Of a stretch of DNA of 50,649 nt, positions 6,569 to 14,018 are shown in pieces. The position numbers and the translations under genes are program-made. The notes below the pieces were generated by a model. The model searched no databases. It was given only the letters and a program-made list of their open reading frames with translations, and was not told the origin of the DNA. Source of the DNA: a virus; IMG/VR virus record IMGVR_UViG_3300005534_000003, positions 1 through 50,649 of that record; one strand, 5' to 3'. How positions within the stretch are numbered: position 1 is the first letter of the stretch; each line of letters opens with the position of its first letter.

Positions 6569-8665
6569 TTATTTTTTGGGCGGCGCAGCATTTCCCATCT
6601 GCGCGGCGGCAGCCGTGGTCAGCGGGGGTGTGGCTCTCGGCAAAATCGGTGCTCTTGGCGGCTTTATGTTTCCGGCTGCCTGGGCTAGTGGAGGTGTGGC
6701 ATTTGTCACTGGCGCGGCTCCGGCTGGCATAGGATTTGCTACCGGCCCTGGCGTTGGCTGTTCCGGCGCGGGTGCGCCTTGGGGTGCACCTTGCACATTG
6801 TTGCCCATCAAAGCCATGAGACGAGGGTCGGTAATATCGGCGATGCCAGGAAACAAGAAGCTCGCGTGAGACATAATATGCTGCATGGTGGCGGCAAACA
6901 CAGGATCGTTCTGCTTCTGCCGTAGCATGGGGTCCATCATAATGACGAAGTGCTGTGGAATGTGGTTCGCGTGGTTGTCCCACGGGGCGGCGATCTGCGG
7001 TATGCCACGCCGAAGCTGCTCGTTCTCTTTGATAATGAGCATGTTCTCGGCCTCGGGCCCTTCGGTCATGGGATCGAGCTGGCCGGTGGTGAGCACCTCG
7101 AAGTATTGGTTCGCGTCCTTTATGAGCCCCTTCGCCATGAGGTCCTGTGCGATCTGAAGCTTTCCCGCCTCTGATCTTGTGGCCGGATTGCCCGCAGATA
7201 CAATAACACGAGAAATATTTGAAAGATCGGCACCTGAGAATTCCCCCATGTACGGCTGTTTGCTCGCGCCCGCTATCGTAATCATGCGCTTCGTGCTGGC
7301 AAAGGACTTGAGCATGTTGAACAGACCGGTAGCCGACCGTTCCAAAAACGATATGTAGGCTTGTTGGATTGGGCTGTTGAATACGAGAGCCTGCGCCTGC
7401 AGAAACGCCATCGCCGTACCGGACTCCACGCCCGTCGGTGCCTGCCCACGAAGAATGGATGGCAAACCGGACAGCTTCTCCATCTGGTTCTCCAGCAACT
7501 CAAGGAACTTGAACACCTCAGCTGGCGTTTTGCATAACTCCAGCCCCACGGGCACGCCGTTCTTCATGTTCGTCTTTATGAAATTCAAGCCCTCGATCAC
7601 CTGTTCAGGTTTGGTCTGCGTAGACTCATCAATCACAATGTTGGTGATGGCAAAGGCTTGCTGATTGGTCACGATGACGCTTAGCGTCTTGTCGTAGGCA
7701 TACTGTAATTTAACCAATGAGGTCATCACAGTGCTGCCAAAATTGTTGAAGAGGGTCTGGTCCGGCATCATCGGGTAGAGCGGAATCTCGTCGTACGGGA
7801 GCGCAGTGTCGAGTATCCACGTCTCCGCGTCGATGTACTGAGTGAGCCGTCCTTCTGGACAGGATGCTGTCTTCCGGTGAACGAACGTGTAGACGGGAAT
7901 CAAATCTGAATTGGATGTCTGAGCATCTACAATGTGACCAAATCGAAACCGCTGGAGAGTGGTGGGCATACTATAGCCCTTCAACTCGTCCGTCAAGTCG
8001 GGCCGCTGCGCTATCAAGTCCCACTTATTGAGATATTCACGGACAATGTACCAGTCGTTGTTCGTGTCCATCCGCGTGTAGTCGCGAATTACGTCCATCG
8101 GGCCTAACACGGCGAACTCCACGTCCCCTTCCTTAATCGGCACCTGCTTTCCCGTGGGATCAGTCGTCACATCCACAATCTCGCCGATGTCGGCGTTCCA
8201 CTTCTCGAATAACCACCCTTCGCCCGTGACAAGGCCATACGTGAGGCCCATCTTGTACGAGTCTTCAAGCCTCTTGGCTTTTAAATAGTAGTTTGAAACG
8301 GAATCAAAGATGATGTCCTGGGACATACTCTTGTGGTCATCATTGATGGCTTCGGGCTGAAAACTTGGCCGTTGATTTGCGATTGTGCTAACCAAACCTG
8401 TGACGATAGATCGGTAGATATTTGATTCGATGAGTTTGTATTGTCCACGATCTCCTCCAAAGCGGATGCCAATTTTCATCTCCGAGCGCATCCACATTTC
8501 CCAGTTGGTGCGCCACGTGGTCAGCTTGCCGGTTCTCAGGGCATAGTCCTGGTAATCGTTTACGCGACGCTCACATTCTGATAGAAGGTCCTCTACCGGT
8601 AGCGTTGCGAAATACTGGTCCGGCTCTCCGCCGAAGGTCTTCGAGTTCATTGAGCCGCTGGCCAT
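6569..8665 (-). CDS. Portal protein
   Basis: 698 residues, about the size of podoviral portals. Features: an acidic N-terminus, a helix-rich core with DWYIVREYLNKWDL, a long helical stem region (around residues 330-430, ending MEKLSGLPSILRGQAP then ESGTAMAFLQAQALV), and a disordered Pro/Ala-rich tail of about 80 residues. The portal forms the dodecameric ring at the capsid vertex through which DNA is packaged and ejected. It lies directly after the large terminase, separated only by a 52-residue gene, as usual for this pair. ATG follows CGGAGAT and overlaps the preceding stop as TAATG. Confidence 0.88.
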   Translation of the reverse strand: MASGSMNSKTFGGEPDQYFATLPVEDLLSECERRVNDYQDYALRTGKLTTWRTNWEMWMRSEMKIGIRFGGDRGQYKLIESNIYRSIVTGLVSTIANQRPSFQPEAINDDHKSMSQDIIFDSVSNYYLKAKRLEDSYKMGLTYGLVTGEGWLFEKWNADIGEIVDVTTDPTGKQVPIKEGDVEFAVLGPMDVIRDYTRMDTNNDWYIVREYLNKWDLIAQRPDLTDELKGYSMPTTLQRFRFGHIVDAQTSNSDLIPVYTFVHRKTASCPEGRLTQYIDAETWILDTALPYDEIPLYPMMPDQTLFNNFGSTVMTSLVKLQYAYDKTLSVIVTNQQAFAITNIVIDESTQTKPEQVIEGLNFIKTNMKNGVPVGLELCKTPAEVFKFLELLENQMEKLSGLPSILRGQAPTGVESGTAMAFLQAQALVFNSPIQQAYISFLERSATGLFNMLKSFASTKRMITIAGASKQPYMGEFSGADLSNISRVIVSAGNPATRSEAGKLQIAQDLMAKGLIKDANQYFEVLTTGQLDPMTEGPEAENMLIIKENEQLRRGIPQIAAPWDNHANHIPQHFVIMMDPMLRQKQNDPVFAATMQHIMSHASFLFPGIADITDPRLMALMGNNVQGAPQGAPAPEQPTPGPVANPMPAGAAPVTNATPPLAQAAGNIKPPRAPILPRATPPLTTAAAAQMGNAAPPKK

Positions 8666-8823
8666 TATTTATCTCCGTTTTCGCGTTGCTGAAATTCAAT
8701 CACTATCCGACTAAAAATACGCCTAATACAATCCTTACATGAGCCAATGTGATGGAGAAAAGCGGCAAAATCTTCGGCGTCAGTATCTCCATGCTTTATC
8801 TTCTCGCAATATTGGCTAGTCAT
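8665..8823 (-). CDS. Small Cys/His protein between terminase and portal, 52 residues
   Basis: Overlaps the terminase stop by eight bases and the portal start by one (TAATG). The centre has HHIGSCKDC, a His-His plus C-x2-C cluster that could bind zinc with the Cys at position 6. Its beginning (EKIKHGD) shares KIKHGD with the 32-residue gene at 11430-11528. Too small for a family call. Confidence 0.55.
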   Translation of the reverse strand: MTSQYCEKIKHGDTDAEDFAAFLHHIGSCKDCIRRIFSRIVIEFQQRENGDK

Positions 8824-10288
8824 AGCTGTCATCGTGCTCTTTGACGTTGAATTCTTGTGCCATTGCCGCGTCCATGCCCGCGCTTATGATCTCAGCGGTT
8901 TGCGCCTTGTCACCCTCCAAGAGCTTCTTGGGGATGAAGGTGTTCTCCTCGTTGTGCCTGAATGCCGGTGGGAGCGGGTTCGTCAGCAAGTCCACGCTCC
9001 GCACGAGGTACATCAGCATGGCGAAGCCATCATAGTGGCCGAATGTCTTTGATCGCGAGAACTCCTTGCCCCGAGCCCCGCCCTTCGTCTTGGTCCACAC
9101 CCCGTTCTTGAGACAGCCAAGCGTCTGCACGCATTTCGGACTTACGAAAACACGCCCTTCTTTGATAAGCTCACGCACATCTGACACCATAACGTCCAAA
9201 TAGGTCTTGCTTTCCACGGGCGAGAAGTAGAGATGATGCCGCAAATTGAAGTCCTGAAGAAGCGACGGTGTGTTGTTGTCCGCTATTCGCTTCTTGATCT
9301 CCGCATCCGCGAACACCTCTTTCTCCTTCGCTATGATTCGCTCAGCCAAAAGATCGGTGGTCTGCTCGGGGCTCTTCATACAAACCTCATCCCGAAGCAC
9401 GATTACTGACTTCCCACCAACCCATTCCACGCTAGCGAATCCGCACACGGAATTGTCCGTCCATCCCTGGTCCAGCGCATCGTACTTGAACCAAAACTTG
9501 AAGTTGTCCGTCTTCGGCATCTCTTTCTCATACTCCGGCTTCCACTCTGGGCACAGCTGAAAGTCGGTGTCGATGACGAACTCGCAAAAGAACTCGCGCC
9601 GTACCTTGTGGGAGGTGATGCCCCCAAGGTCCTTTATGAACTTCTCCTGCCGCTCCAGCGAGTAGTGGCTGTCGCGGATGGTGAGCTTCATGTAGGCCCC
9701 GTCTATTTCGGCCTGGTCGCAGTAGCCCTTGAACGCGTGGTCGGGAGTGACCGGAGGCGTTGACAGTAGGAGCATGTTGCCATTACGCGGGATCAGTGTA
9801 GACACCAACGCGCCATCGACTATCTCATCAAGATTCGCAGAGAAGCCCGCCTCGTCGAGTATGATTAGGTCGAACGCAAAAGAACGAAGGTTGTTGTAGG
9901 ACGTTCCCACGCCCTTCCCCACGCCCCTGAAAAGTATCTTGGACCCGTTTGGGAAGACGAGTTGCGTCTTCCTAAGCTTTGGCCGCAGGTGCTCTGGGCA
10001 TGTCGCGAACACCACATCGTAGAGCTGCCGCACGTACTCCTGCACGTCATCCACGGTGGGGGCTATGAACGCCACGAGGGCGTTCTTGTTGGCGATGCAC
10101 GTTTCAGCCCCTAGGAACAAGCCGAGGACGCTCTTGCCTATCTTTCTGGAGCAGTTGACGACGAACTTGGAGTTCTTGCCGATACTCAGCTTGAACCGGT
10201 CATAAATCTTCTTCTGGGACGGGTTCAGGTGAACATAGAGCCGCCCTATCTGCCAGGAAGCCTCGATGGCCTTCTCGGCGTCGGTCAC
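8816..10288 (-). CDS. terL: Terminase large subunit
   Basis: 490 residues. ATPase domain: Walker A CSRKIGKS (46-53) and Walker B DLIILDE (140-146) with the catalytic Glu next to it. An RNase H-like nuclease domain follows: first Asp in KYDALDQGWTDN (about 270), a second acidic site around 335-340 (IADNNTPS), and the last in GHYDGFAM (about 425). It cuts concatemers and drives DNA into the procapsid through the portal. The start is GTG at 10288, four bases after the preceding stop. Length and motif order are normal for the family. Confidence 0.93.
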   Translation of the reverse strand: MTDAEKAIEASWQIGRLYVHLNPSQKKIYDRFKLSIGKNSKFVVNCSRKIGKSVLGLFLGAETCIANKNALVAFIAPTVDDVQEYVRQLYDVVFATCPEHLRPKLRKTQLVFPNGSKILFRGVGKGVGTSYNNLRSFAFDLIILDEAGFSANLDEIVDGALVSTLIPRNGNMLLLSTPPVTPDHAFKGYCDQAEIDGAYMKLTIRDSHYSLERQEKFIKDLGGITSHKVRREFFCEFVIDTDFQLCPEWKPEYEKEMPKTDNFKFWFKYDALDQGWTDNSVCGFASVEWVGGKSVIVLRDEVCMKSPEQTTDLLAERIIAKEKEVFADAEIKKRIADNNTPSLLQDFNLRHHLYFSPVESKTYLDVMVSDVRELIKEGRVFVSPKCVQTLGCLKNGVWTKTKGGARGKEFSRSKTFGHYDGFAMLMYLVRSVDLLTNPLPPAFRHNEENTFIPKKLLEGDKAQTAEIISAGMDAAMAQEFNVKEHDDSYD

Positions 10289-10291
10289 TGG

Positions 10292-10513
10292 CTACTCTAC
10301 AAACGTCTGTTGTGGCGGCAACTGACCGCTCGCCACACCGTTCGGCCCGCATATAACATGGCCCATGCACCCAGCGCGCCCACAATATCCGCACGTCCAC
10401 TGCGGCCAATACTGCGCGGGATACACGACCGGCCATAGCTGACCAGCCCGAGCCTGCGTGCAGGCGTGGCATTCGCATCTTTGGTGCATGTTTGACAGGT
10501 TCCCGTTGTCCAT
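10292..10513 (-). CDS. Small Cys-rich zinc-binding-like protein, 73 residues
   Basis: Starts as TAATG on the preceding stop with GAAGG just upstream, and ends four bases before terminase. Cys spacing: CECHAC near residue 13, then CGYCGRAGC and C near 41-55, enough for one or two zinc sites. It is one of about twenty tiny Cys-pair proteins in this genome. Function unknown. Confidence 0.6.
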   Translation of the reverse strand: MDNGNLSNMHQRCECHACTQARAGQLWPVVYPAQYWPQWTCGYCGRAGCMGHVICGPNGVASGQLPPQQTFVE

Positions 10514-10848
10514 TATGCCTTCGGAGCCTCGGCGGAGCCATGCTCGTCCGACAGGGACGCGGCGGTGGCCTTCTTGGCCTCGTCCACATTCACCTTGCTC
10601 AGCTCGGCCTTCGCAGCGGCCTCGATCTGCTTCGCCAGGTTCTCTCCCCGCACCTTAAAATCATTGTACTGGAACGCTAGGAAGTTCAGCACCTCCGCTA
10701 CCTTGCCACCTAGATGCCCAGGATGCGATGCTTGGGCTATGTAGTCGTGCGCGCGGGCAAAGAGGTCACGGACGGCTTCAATGTCCTTTAAAGACGCGGC
10801 AGGCGGCTGTGCGGCTGGTTGCGGTACGGCATTAGGTGTTTCGTTCAT
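10513..10848 (-). CDS. Helical phage protein upstream of terminase, 111 residues
   Basis: ATG after GGGGAGA. A disordered Pro/Ala N-terminus of 18 residues, then a helical domain (IEAVRDLFARAHDYIAQA; VAEVLNFLAFQYNDF) and a Lys/Ala-rich tail. I have an impression of similar small helical proteins in other phages but cannot name the family. The place two genes ahead of the large terminase would also allow a small-terminase-like or assembly role; this is weak. Confidence 0.55.
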   Translation of the reverse strand: MNETPNAVPQPAAQPPAASLKDIEAVRDLFARAHDYIAQASHPGHLGGKVAEVLNFLAFQYNDFKVRGENLAKQIEAAAKAELSKVNVDEAKKATAASLSDEHGSAEAPKA

Positions 10849-10904
10849 TTTCGATTCTCCCCGATGTTTATTTCCCGTTAGGGATTATTGTGCTACAAAT
10901 AGAT

Positions 10905-10933
10905 CAATAAAACGTTGTGCTATCTTTATAGCA
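10905..10933 (-). terminator. Possible weak terminator
   Basis: In leftward reading TGCTAT-AAAG-ATAGCA forms a six-pair hairpin (10918-10933) that includes a stop codon. CAACGTTTTATTG follows. The stem is A/T-rich and the T-run short, so it could only reduce read-through from the small genes into the packaging genes. The 77 bases to the next gene also hold a direct repeat of AGCACAA. Confidence 0.25.
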
Positions 10934-11048
10934 ACTGGTAGCTGGCCCAAACCACCCACACGCTCCTGCACTTCGGGCACATTGTCGGCCCCAGCTTCCC
11001 CTCGAAGCGGTACCGACAATAGTCGTCCATGCAGACGTACTGTTCCAA
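10926..11048 (-). CDS. Zinc-ribbon mini-protein, 40 residues (TTG start)
   Basis: The frame contains a clear four-Cys site, C-x4-C then CPKC (residues about 6-29), which must lie inside the protein. The only suitable start upstream is the TTG at 11046-11048, one base after the preceding stop and preceded by AAGGGG. An ATG start would lose the first Cys. Function unknown. Confidence 0.5.
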   Translation of the reverse strand: MEQYVCMDDYCRYRFEGKLGPTMCPKCRSVWVVWASYQLL

Positions 11049-11049
11049 G

Positions 11050-11436
11050 CTATCGCCCCTTCTCCTCCGGCACCTTAATGCCCTCGACATCGTACACGCA
11101 TCCGGTGATCCCCTCACTCCACCCGAGGCCATTTATGTCGCACCAGTATCGGCTATTCAGGTCATTGTCAGCGCAGTCCCTCAGCCAGTGCAGCATGATC
11201 TCCCCGCCGCACGTGACGCACTTGCGCCCCATGAACCGGTCCAGGCCCTCGGGATTGTACTCGTCTAATCGGATGATGCCATTCTCTGTCAGCTCGTGTA
11301 TCGGACATCCGTCCTCGCGTGCTTTCGTGGGCGTCTTCATGCACCACTTGCAACGCATGAGCATAACCGTCTCGTGGGGATTGTCCCCTACTTCCATTGA
11401 GCGTCCCGGCATGTCCGTGAAGTCGTGGCCTAGCAT
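11050..11436 (-). CDS. Cys-rich zinc-binding-like protein, 128 residues
   Basis: Carries CKWC (about residue 29) with a further Cys in DGCPIH, and CVTCGGE (about 73) with later Cys residues, suggesting two zinc-ribbon-like units. The segments LHWLRDC and YWCDINGLGW are consistent with a folded domain. It overlaps the 32-residue gene before it by seven bases. No enzymatic motif seen. Confidence 0.6.
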   Translation of the reverse strand: MLGHDFTDMPGRSMEVGDNPHETVMLMRCKWCMKTPTKAREDGCPIHELTENGIIRLDEYNPEGLDRFMGRKCVTCGGEIMLHWLRDCADNDLNSRYWCDINGLGWSEGITGCVYDVEGIKVPEEKGR

Positions 11437-11528
11437 CCTCGCCCCCCGCCATACATCTCATAAAGCTCATGTATCCATTCAGGAATATGGCATGGGCATC
11501 CATCACCATGCTTGATCTTGTCACTCAT
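11430..11528 (-). CDS. Mini-protein, 32 residues
   Basis: ATG at 11528 follows GGGAAAGGTGG. The product begins MSDKIKHGDGCPCHIPEW and ends in a Gly-rich stretch with a last Cys. CPCH plus that Cys could hold one metal. It is coupled at both ends (8-base and 7-base overlaps). It shares KIKHGD near its start with the gene at 8665-8823. Confidence 0.45.
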   Translation of the reverse strand: MSDKIKHGDGCPCHIPEWIHELYEMYGGGRGC

Positions 11529-11643
11529 TCGGCCACCTTTCCCTCTCGGCAAACTCTGGACATCTACACATGAGACACGGCCCATCTGAATGTGACGACT
11601 CGCTATGGTCGCACGCGCATACCCTAGGAATGCTTCGAGTCAA
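11521..11643 (-). CDS. Zinc-binding mini-protein, about 40 residues (TTG start)
   Basis: The frame contains VCACDHSESSHSDGPC and then MCRCPEF, i.e. C-x-C-x-H, a second His, and C-x2-C-x-C followed by Phe. Short phage proteins with this Cys/His order exist. No ATG or GTG fits, so I take the TTG at 11641-11643, which overlaps the preceding gene by 20 bases. The start is uncertain, the frame fairly convincing. Confidence 0.5.
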   Translation of the reverse strand: MTRSIPRVCACDHSESSHSDGPCLMCRCPEFAERERWPNE

Positions 11644-12028
11644 GGACGTGCTCAATGAATCTATTCTGCACAACGACGCGCATGGCTCGCTTAGGAAGTT
11701 TGGCTATCATGCGCCGCACCTCGTCGTTATCCTTGGGGTCCAATGCTCCGACACGTATCATGTTAGGCGGCATAGGTGCCAAGAAATCATTGTCCGTATC
11801 CAGCCAGTCGCTTGCCCCTTCATACAAGCCGAGCAGGTCAAGGCTGAAGCTATCCAAGGATACGCCTATCATCGTATAGCCTTGTAGCTCGTCATGCTTA
11901 CGTTTAATCGTTTGCTCTAGATACAATTCCCCGACATTATAACCGTTCGCATCTTGATACTTCCTAACGATACACAAGTTAACGGGACGCGGGCTAAAGA
12001 GATTCTTTAGATAAGCTATCAAGCGCAT
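11624..12028 (-). CDS. Hypothetical protein, 134 residues
   Basis: ATG follows GGAGG at seven bases. An N-terminal hydrophobic helix (MRLIAYLKNLF) precedes a mixed domain; near the C-terminus is a helix with KDNDEVRRMIAKLPKRAMR. No catalytic or metal site is apparent. It overlaps the end of the endonuclease VII-like gene by 35 bases. Unknown function. Confidence 0.55.
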   Translation of the reverse strand: MRLIAYLKNLFSPRPVNLCIVRKYQDANGYNVGELYLEQTIKRKHDELQGYTMIGVSLDSFSLDLLGLYEGASDWLDTDNDFLAPMPPNMIRVGALDPKDNDEVRRMIAKLPKRAMRVVVQNRFIEHVLDSKHS

Positions 12029-12428
12029 CCGCTAACCTCCGAAGAATAGTAGGATTATCTTTCCCCATACCTAGGACATGATTACAATCGGAGCACAATA
12101 GAAAGCGAAATGTTCCCGTCTTATGGTCGTGGTCAGCGTTTAGTCGTTCCTTCAATTCTGATTGATGACGCATACAGCCAACACATTTCCCACCTTGGAT
12201 TTGATATTGTCTATCGTAATCGACGGGAGTAAATCTAGAACCGTCCACATTTTTAATCCCTTGACTAGCCCATTTGCTAGCGCGTTGCCAAGGCCGATAC
12301 ATGTCGGGATGCGCTCTACGCCAAACATCCGATGCCTTGTTAGCACACGTTCGACAACCACGGCTTGTGGTGCGGCCAACAATATGGGTGTCATGACCCT
12401 TAACGCAAAACTGTTTCGGTATGCTCAT
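11994..12428 (-). CDS. Endonuclease VII-like HNH nuclease
   Basis: 144 residues from ATG at 12428, which follows GAGGGGAGA; a frame-extended start at 12545 lies inside the preceding gene and is rejected. An N-terminal Cys site (C-x2-H and CRTC) is followed by KCVGC, then ADHDHKTGTFRFLLCSDCNH, the recombination endonuclease VII signature (zinc Cys pairs around a His-metal nuclease loop). Free-standing relatives act as homing nucleases or Holliday-junction resolvases. A relative lies at 48467-48814. Confidence 0.8.
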   Translation of the reverse strand: MSIPKQFCVKGHDTHIVGRTTSRGCRTCANKASDVWRRAHPDMYRPWQRASKWASQGIKNVDGSRFTPVDYDRQYQIQGGKCVGCMRHQSELKERLNADHDHKTGTFRFLLCSDCNHVLGMGKDNPTILRRLADALDSLSKESL

Positions 12429-12820
12429 TCTCTCCCCTCTAGCGCATCCAGCGCAATTATAGCCGCCTTGCTTGCCCTGCCTTTCCATTTCCGTACGGGT
12501 ACTTTGTTTGTCGTGGTGATAAGATACGGCAAGAGCCGGAGCCATAATTTGATACGCGCCCGATTATTTGCAAGGATAGCGCGGGCAAAGTCTTCCTGCC
12601 AATTCAGCCCTGCTTTACGGAATGCCTTGGATATACTGCTCGGATGCTTGGCGTGCAGGTTGCGGGCACCTTTTGGCCTGCCGGTTGACTTGTTAAGCTT
12701 AGCTAACGGTATCCCCGCACCGTTAACAGGTGTTAAGGATTCCATGCCCGCTTGCATTGCTTTAACACCTACCGCAAAACTACTTGATTCTTCTATCATA
12801 AATTGGGTACTATGGCCCAT
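12425..12820 (-). CDS. Possible terminase small subunit or DNA-binding protein
   Basis: 131 residues from ATG 12820; ATG 12799 is an alternative and neither has a Shine-Dalgarno site. The centre has STGRPKGARN, a basic minor-groove-type motif, followed by a helical domain (FRKAGLNWQEDFARAIL; ARIKLWLRLLPYLI). Small terminases of many phages start with such a GRPKG-type element. It is the first gene of the leftward unit that later encodes the large terminase. The link is inferred from this and from context. Confidence 0.4.
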   Translation of the reverse strand: MGHSTQFMIEESSSFAVGVKAMQAGMESLTPVNGAGIPLAKLNKSTGRPKGARNLHAKHPSSISKAFRKAGLNWQEDFARAILANNRARIKLWLRLLPYLITTTNKVPVRKWKGRASKAAIIALDALEGRE

Positions 12821-12850
12821 GTGGGCAGAATACGGGGCGAATAAATGGGT

Positions 12851-12856
12851 ATTATA
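12851..12856 (-). promoter_or_regulatory. Leftward -10 box (TATAAT)
   Basis: A perfect TATAAT in leftward reading, 24-30 bases ahead of the first leftward ATG. TTGATA lies 20 bases upstream, which is longer than the ideal 17. It is therefore a moderate sigma-70-type candidate for leftward transcription. Confidence 0.4.
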
Positions 12857-12962
12857 AATCTACCGCACAATGCGCCTATCAAGAAATAAACGCATTATAT
12901 GCTAGCATTCTAGCAACGTAGTGACCTAACAAGCTAGTATGTTAGTTTTTTACTATCCTACT

Positions 12963-12976
12963 TTGCAACGTTGCAA
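12963..12976. promoter_or_regulatory. Perfect 14-bp palindrome, operator candidate
   Basis: TTGCAACGTTGCAA is a perfect inverted repeat in the divergent region, of a size suited to a dimeric regulator. CAACGT occurs again at 12915-12920 and 13221-13226. No repressor gene is obvious in the genome. Confidence 0.35.
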
Positions 12977-13150
12977 GCTCACTACTTTCAACGCTATAAC
13001 TAGCACGGATAAGCACTAGCATACAAAGAATACAGAAAACGCAAGGAGACATATAGACGTTGCCGCCATTTGGATTATGTCACCTCAGTGACCCCGCCTA
13101 CTGGTGTCTCACGTCCAGGGGCGAACAATCTTAAACGCTATTGCCTAGGA

Positions 13151-13181
13151 TAAAAGAAAAAGAAGCATACGCAATGTATGC
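13151..13181 (-). terminator. Hairpin plus T-run directly after the leftward promoter-like element
   Basis: In leftward reading GCATAC-ATTGC-GTATGC (13181-13165) is followed by TTCTTTTTCTTTTA. The stem has six pairs. It begins at the start site predicted from TATAAT at 13194-13189, so a transcript from there could end after about 30 bases. Confidence 0.35.
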
Positions 13182-13221
13182 CCCTCTCATTATAGGGGCC
13201 AATAACAGCGTTTTGCCGTAC
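13176..13221 (-). repeat. Promoter-like inverted repeat element, copy 1
   Basis: In leftward reading this copy shares GTACGGCAAAA, a half-conserved 10-base spacer ending TTAT, and GGCCCCTATAATGAGAGG with 17681-17726; about 35 of 40 bases are identical. TATAAT is at 13194-13189. This copy is not followed by a start codon. Confidence 0.6.
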
Positions 13222-13306
13222 AACGTCGCGGGTAGCCGCGCCGATGCTATAAAATAAATCGGATGTCGAATTCTCATATACTACAATGCGTTTTGTTTCC
13301 TATCCC

Positions 13307-13335
13307 TTGACATTCTAGCGTTTTGGTGATATCCT
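13307..13335 (+). promoter_or_regulatory. Rightward early promoter
   Basis: TTGACA (13307-13312), a 17-base spacer, then TATCCT (13330-13335) make a strong sigma-70-type promoter. The predicted start is at about 13341-13343, on the ATG of the first early gene. That gene has no Shine-Dalgarno site, which fits a leaderless mRNA. Confidence 0.6.
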
Positions 13336-13340
13336 TACGC

Positions 13341-13535
13341 ATGGACAACAAACAAGCGAAAGCAGAAGCAATGAAGCAAGTGGAAGCATGGATAGCGAAG
13401 AGCAAACAAACGAGACAAGCGAAGACTGACTACAATGATAAAGCGATAGAAGTACCTAGTGCATGGGCACACCAATGCCCATACGGACTGGATCACGATG
13501 ATGTGGAAACGTTAAGAGACTGGGGGATAATTTAA
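13341..13535 (+). CDS. First early gene, 64-residue hypothetical protein
   Basis: ATG at 13341 is preferred over an in-frame TTG at 13323 that lies inside the promoter. The N-terminal half is a charged helix (QAKAEAMKQVEAWIAKS); the C-terminal half has AHQCPYGLDHDDVETLRDWG. As the first gene of the rightward unit it would be made immediately after infection, so a role in host takeover is possible but untested. Confidence 0.65.
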   Translation: MDNKQAKAEAMKQVEAWIAKSKQTRQAKTDYNDKAIEVPSAWAHQCPYGLDHDDVETLRDWGII

Positions 13536-13768
13536 TGACCCAAACAAAGACCTATCATAGAAGCGGATGCGAGAGAGTGTTTAAACGATATGATGCGGCA
13601 TGTCCCCGCTGTCAAGAGCTGGCCGCCGGAGCGGAAGCGCGGCGAGGCTGGGGGCCGTCTCGTGAGCAAAGAGACGCACAAGCAAGCGCGGAAATACACG
13701 CGCATTTCAGCGGCGAGAAACACCGCTCGGGCGGATGCGGCGTTGTGTGTACGTTCGGGGAGTGGTAA
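13535..13768 (+). CDS. Conserved-looking Cys-pair phage protein, 77 residues
   Basis: Starts by TAATG overlap with the first early gene. It has FKRYDAACPRCQELAAGAEA then RRGWGPSREQRD, an HAHF segment and a terminal GGCGVVCTF. From memory, small proteins of this pattern (YDxxCPRCQEL, a Gly-Trp-Gly turn, HF, CGxVC) occur in unrelated phages. The four Cys probably bind zinc. Function unknown. Confidence 0.7.
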   Translation: MTQTKTYHRSGCERVFKRYDAACPRCQELAAGAEARRGWGPSREQRDAQASAEIHAHFSGEKHRSGGCGVVCTFGEW

Positions 13769-13770
13769 AC

Positions 13771-13941
13771 GTGGAAACGTGCGAGACATGCGGCAAAGAG
13801 ATAACGGACCCTCGCGAAGTGGCCTATCCGCACGGACACCACGGCGAGGACGTGCAATGCCTTGGATGCTATACAAGCGGCGCGGACGCCATATATGAAG
13901 AGTCACAAGATAGACGCGGGATTGACGGCAATTTAAAATGA
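13771..13941 (+). CDS. Zinc-ribbon-like small protein, 56 residues (GTG start)
   Basis: GTG at 13771 lies two bases after the preceding stop, with GGGGAG upstream at good distance. CETCGKE and VQCLGCYTS form a C-x2-C pair set, with GHHGED between. An upstream ATG at 13735 would overlap the previous gene and is not needed. Function unknown. Confidence 0.6.
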   Translation: METCETCGKEITDPREVAYPHGHHGEDVQCLGCYTSGADAIYEESQDRRGIDGNLK

Positions 13942-14018
13942 GCCAAAAGACCCATTGCAATTAGGTCCGACATATGTTAAGCTTAAAGCGACACCAAAAA
14001 ACAAAAGGAGATAACACA

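Larger units (their letters stand above)
12821..13340. other. Divergent intergenic control region
   Basis: 520 bases with no supported gene separate the leftward and rightward units. The region is A/T-rich at both ends and holds a strong rightward promoter (13307-13335), a TATAAT facing left (12851-12856), a promoter-like element facing left (13176-13221), a 14-bp perfect palindrome (12963-12976), the hairpin GTCAC-CTCA-GTGAC (13079-13092) and a 9-bp direct repeat CATTCTAGC (12906-12914 and 13311-13319), the second copy overlapping the rightward promoter. It is a candidate site for early regulation and possibly for replication initiation; no origin signature is proven. Confidence 0.6.

Noticed and set aside
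6474-6983. 169-codon - strand frame inside the portal gene
   Set aside because: Arg/His/Ser-rich sequence from reading the portal's Pro/Ala-rich tail in another frame; no ribosome site.
13590-13898. 102-codon + strand frame across two small early genes
   Set aside because: Very Arg-rich, no domain, and overlaps two frames with Cys pairs and ribosome sites (13535-13768 and 13771-13941) that explain the DNA better.
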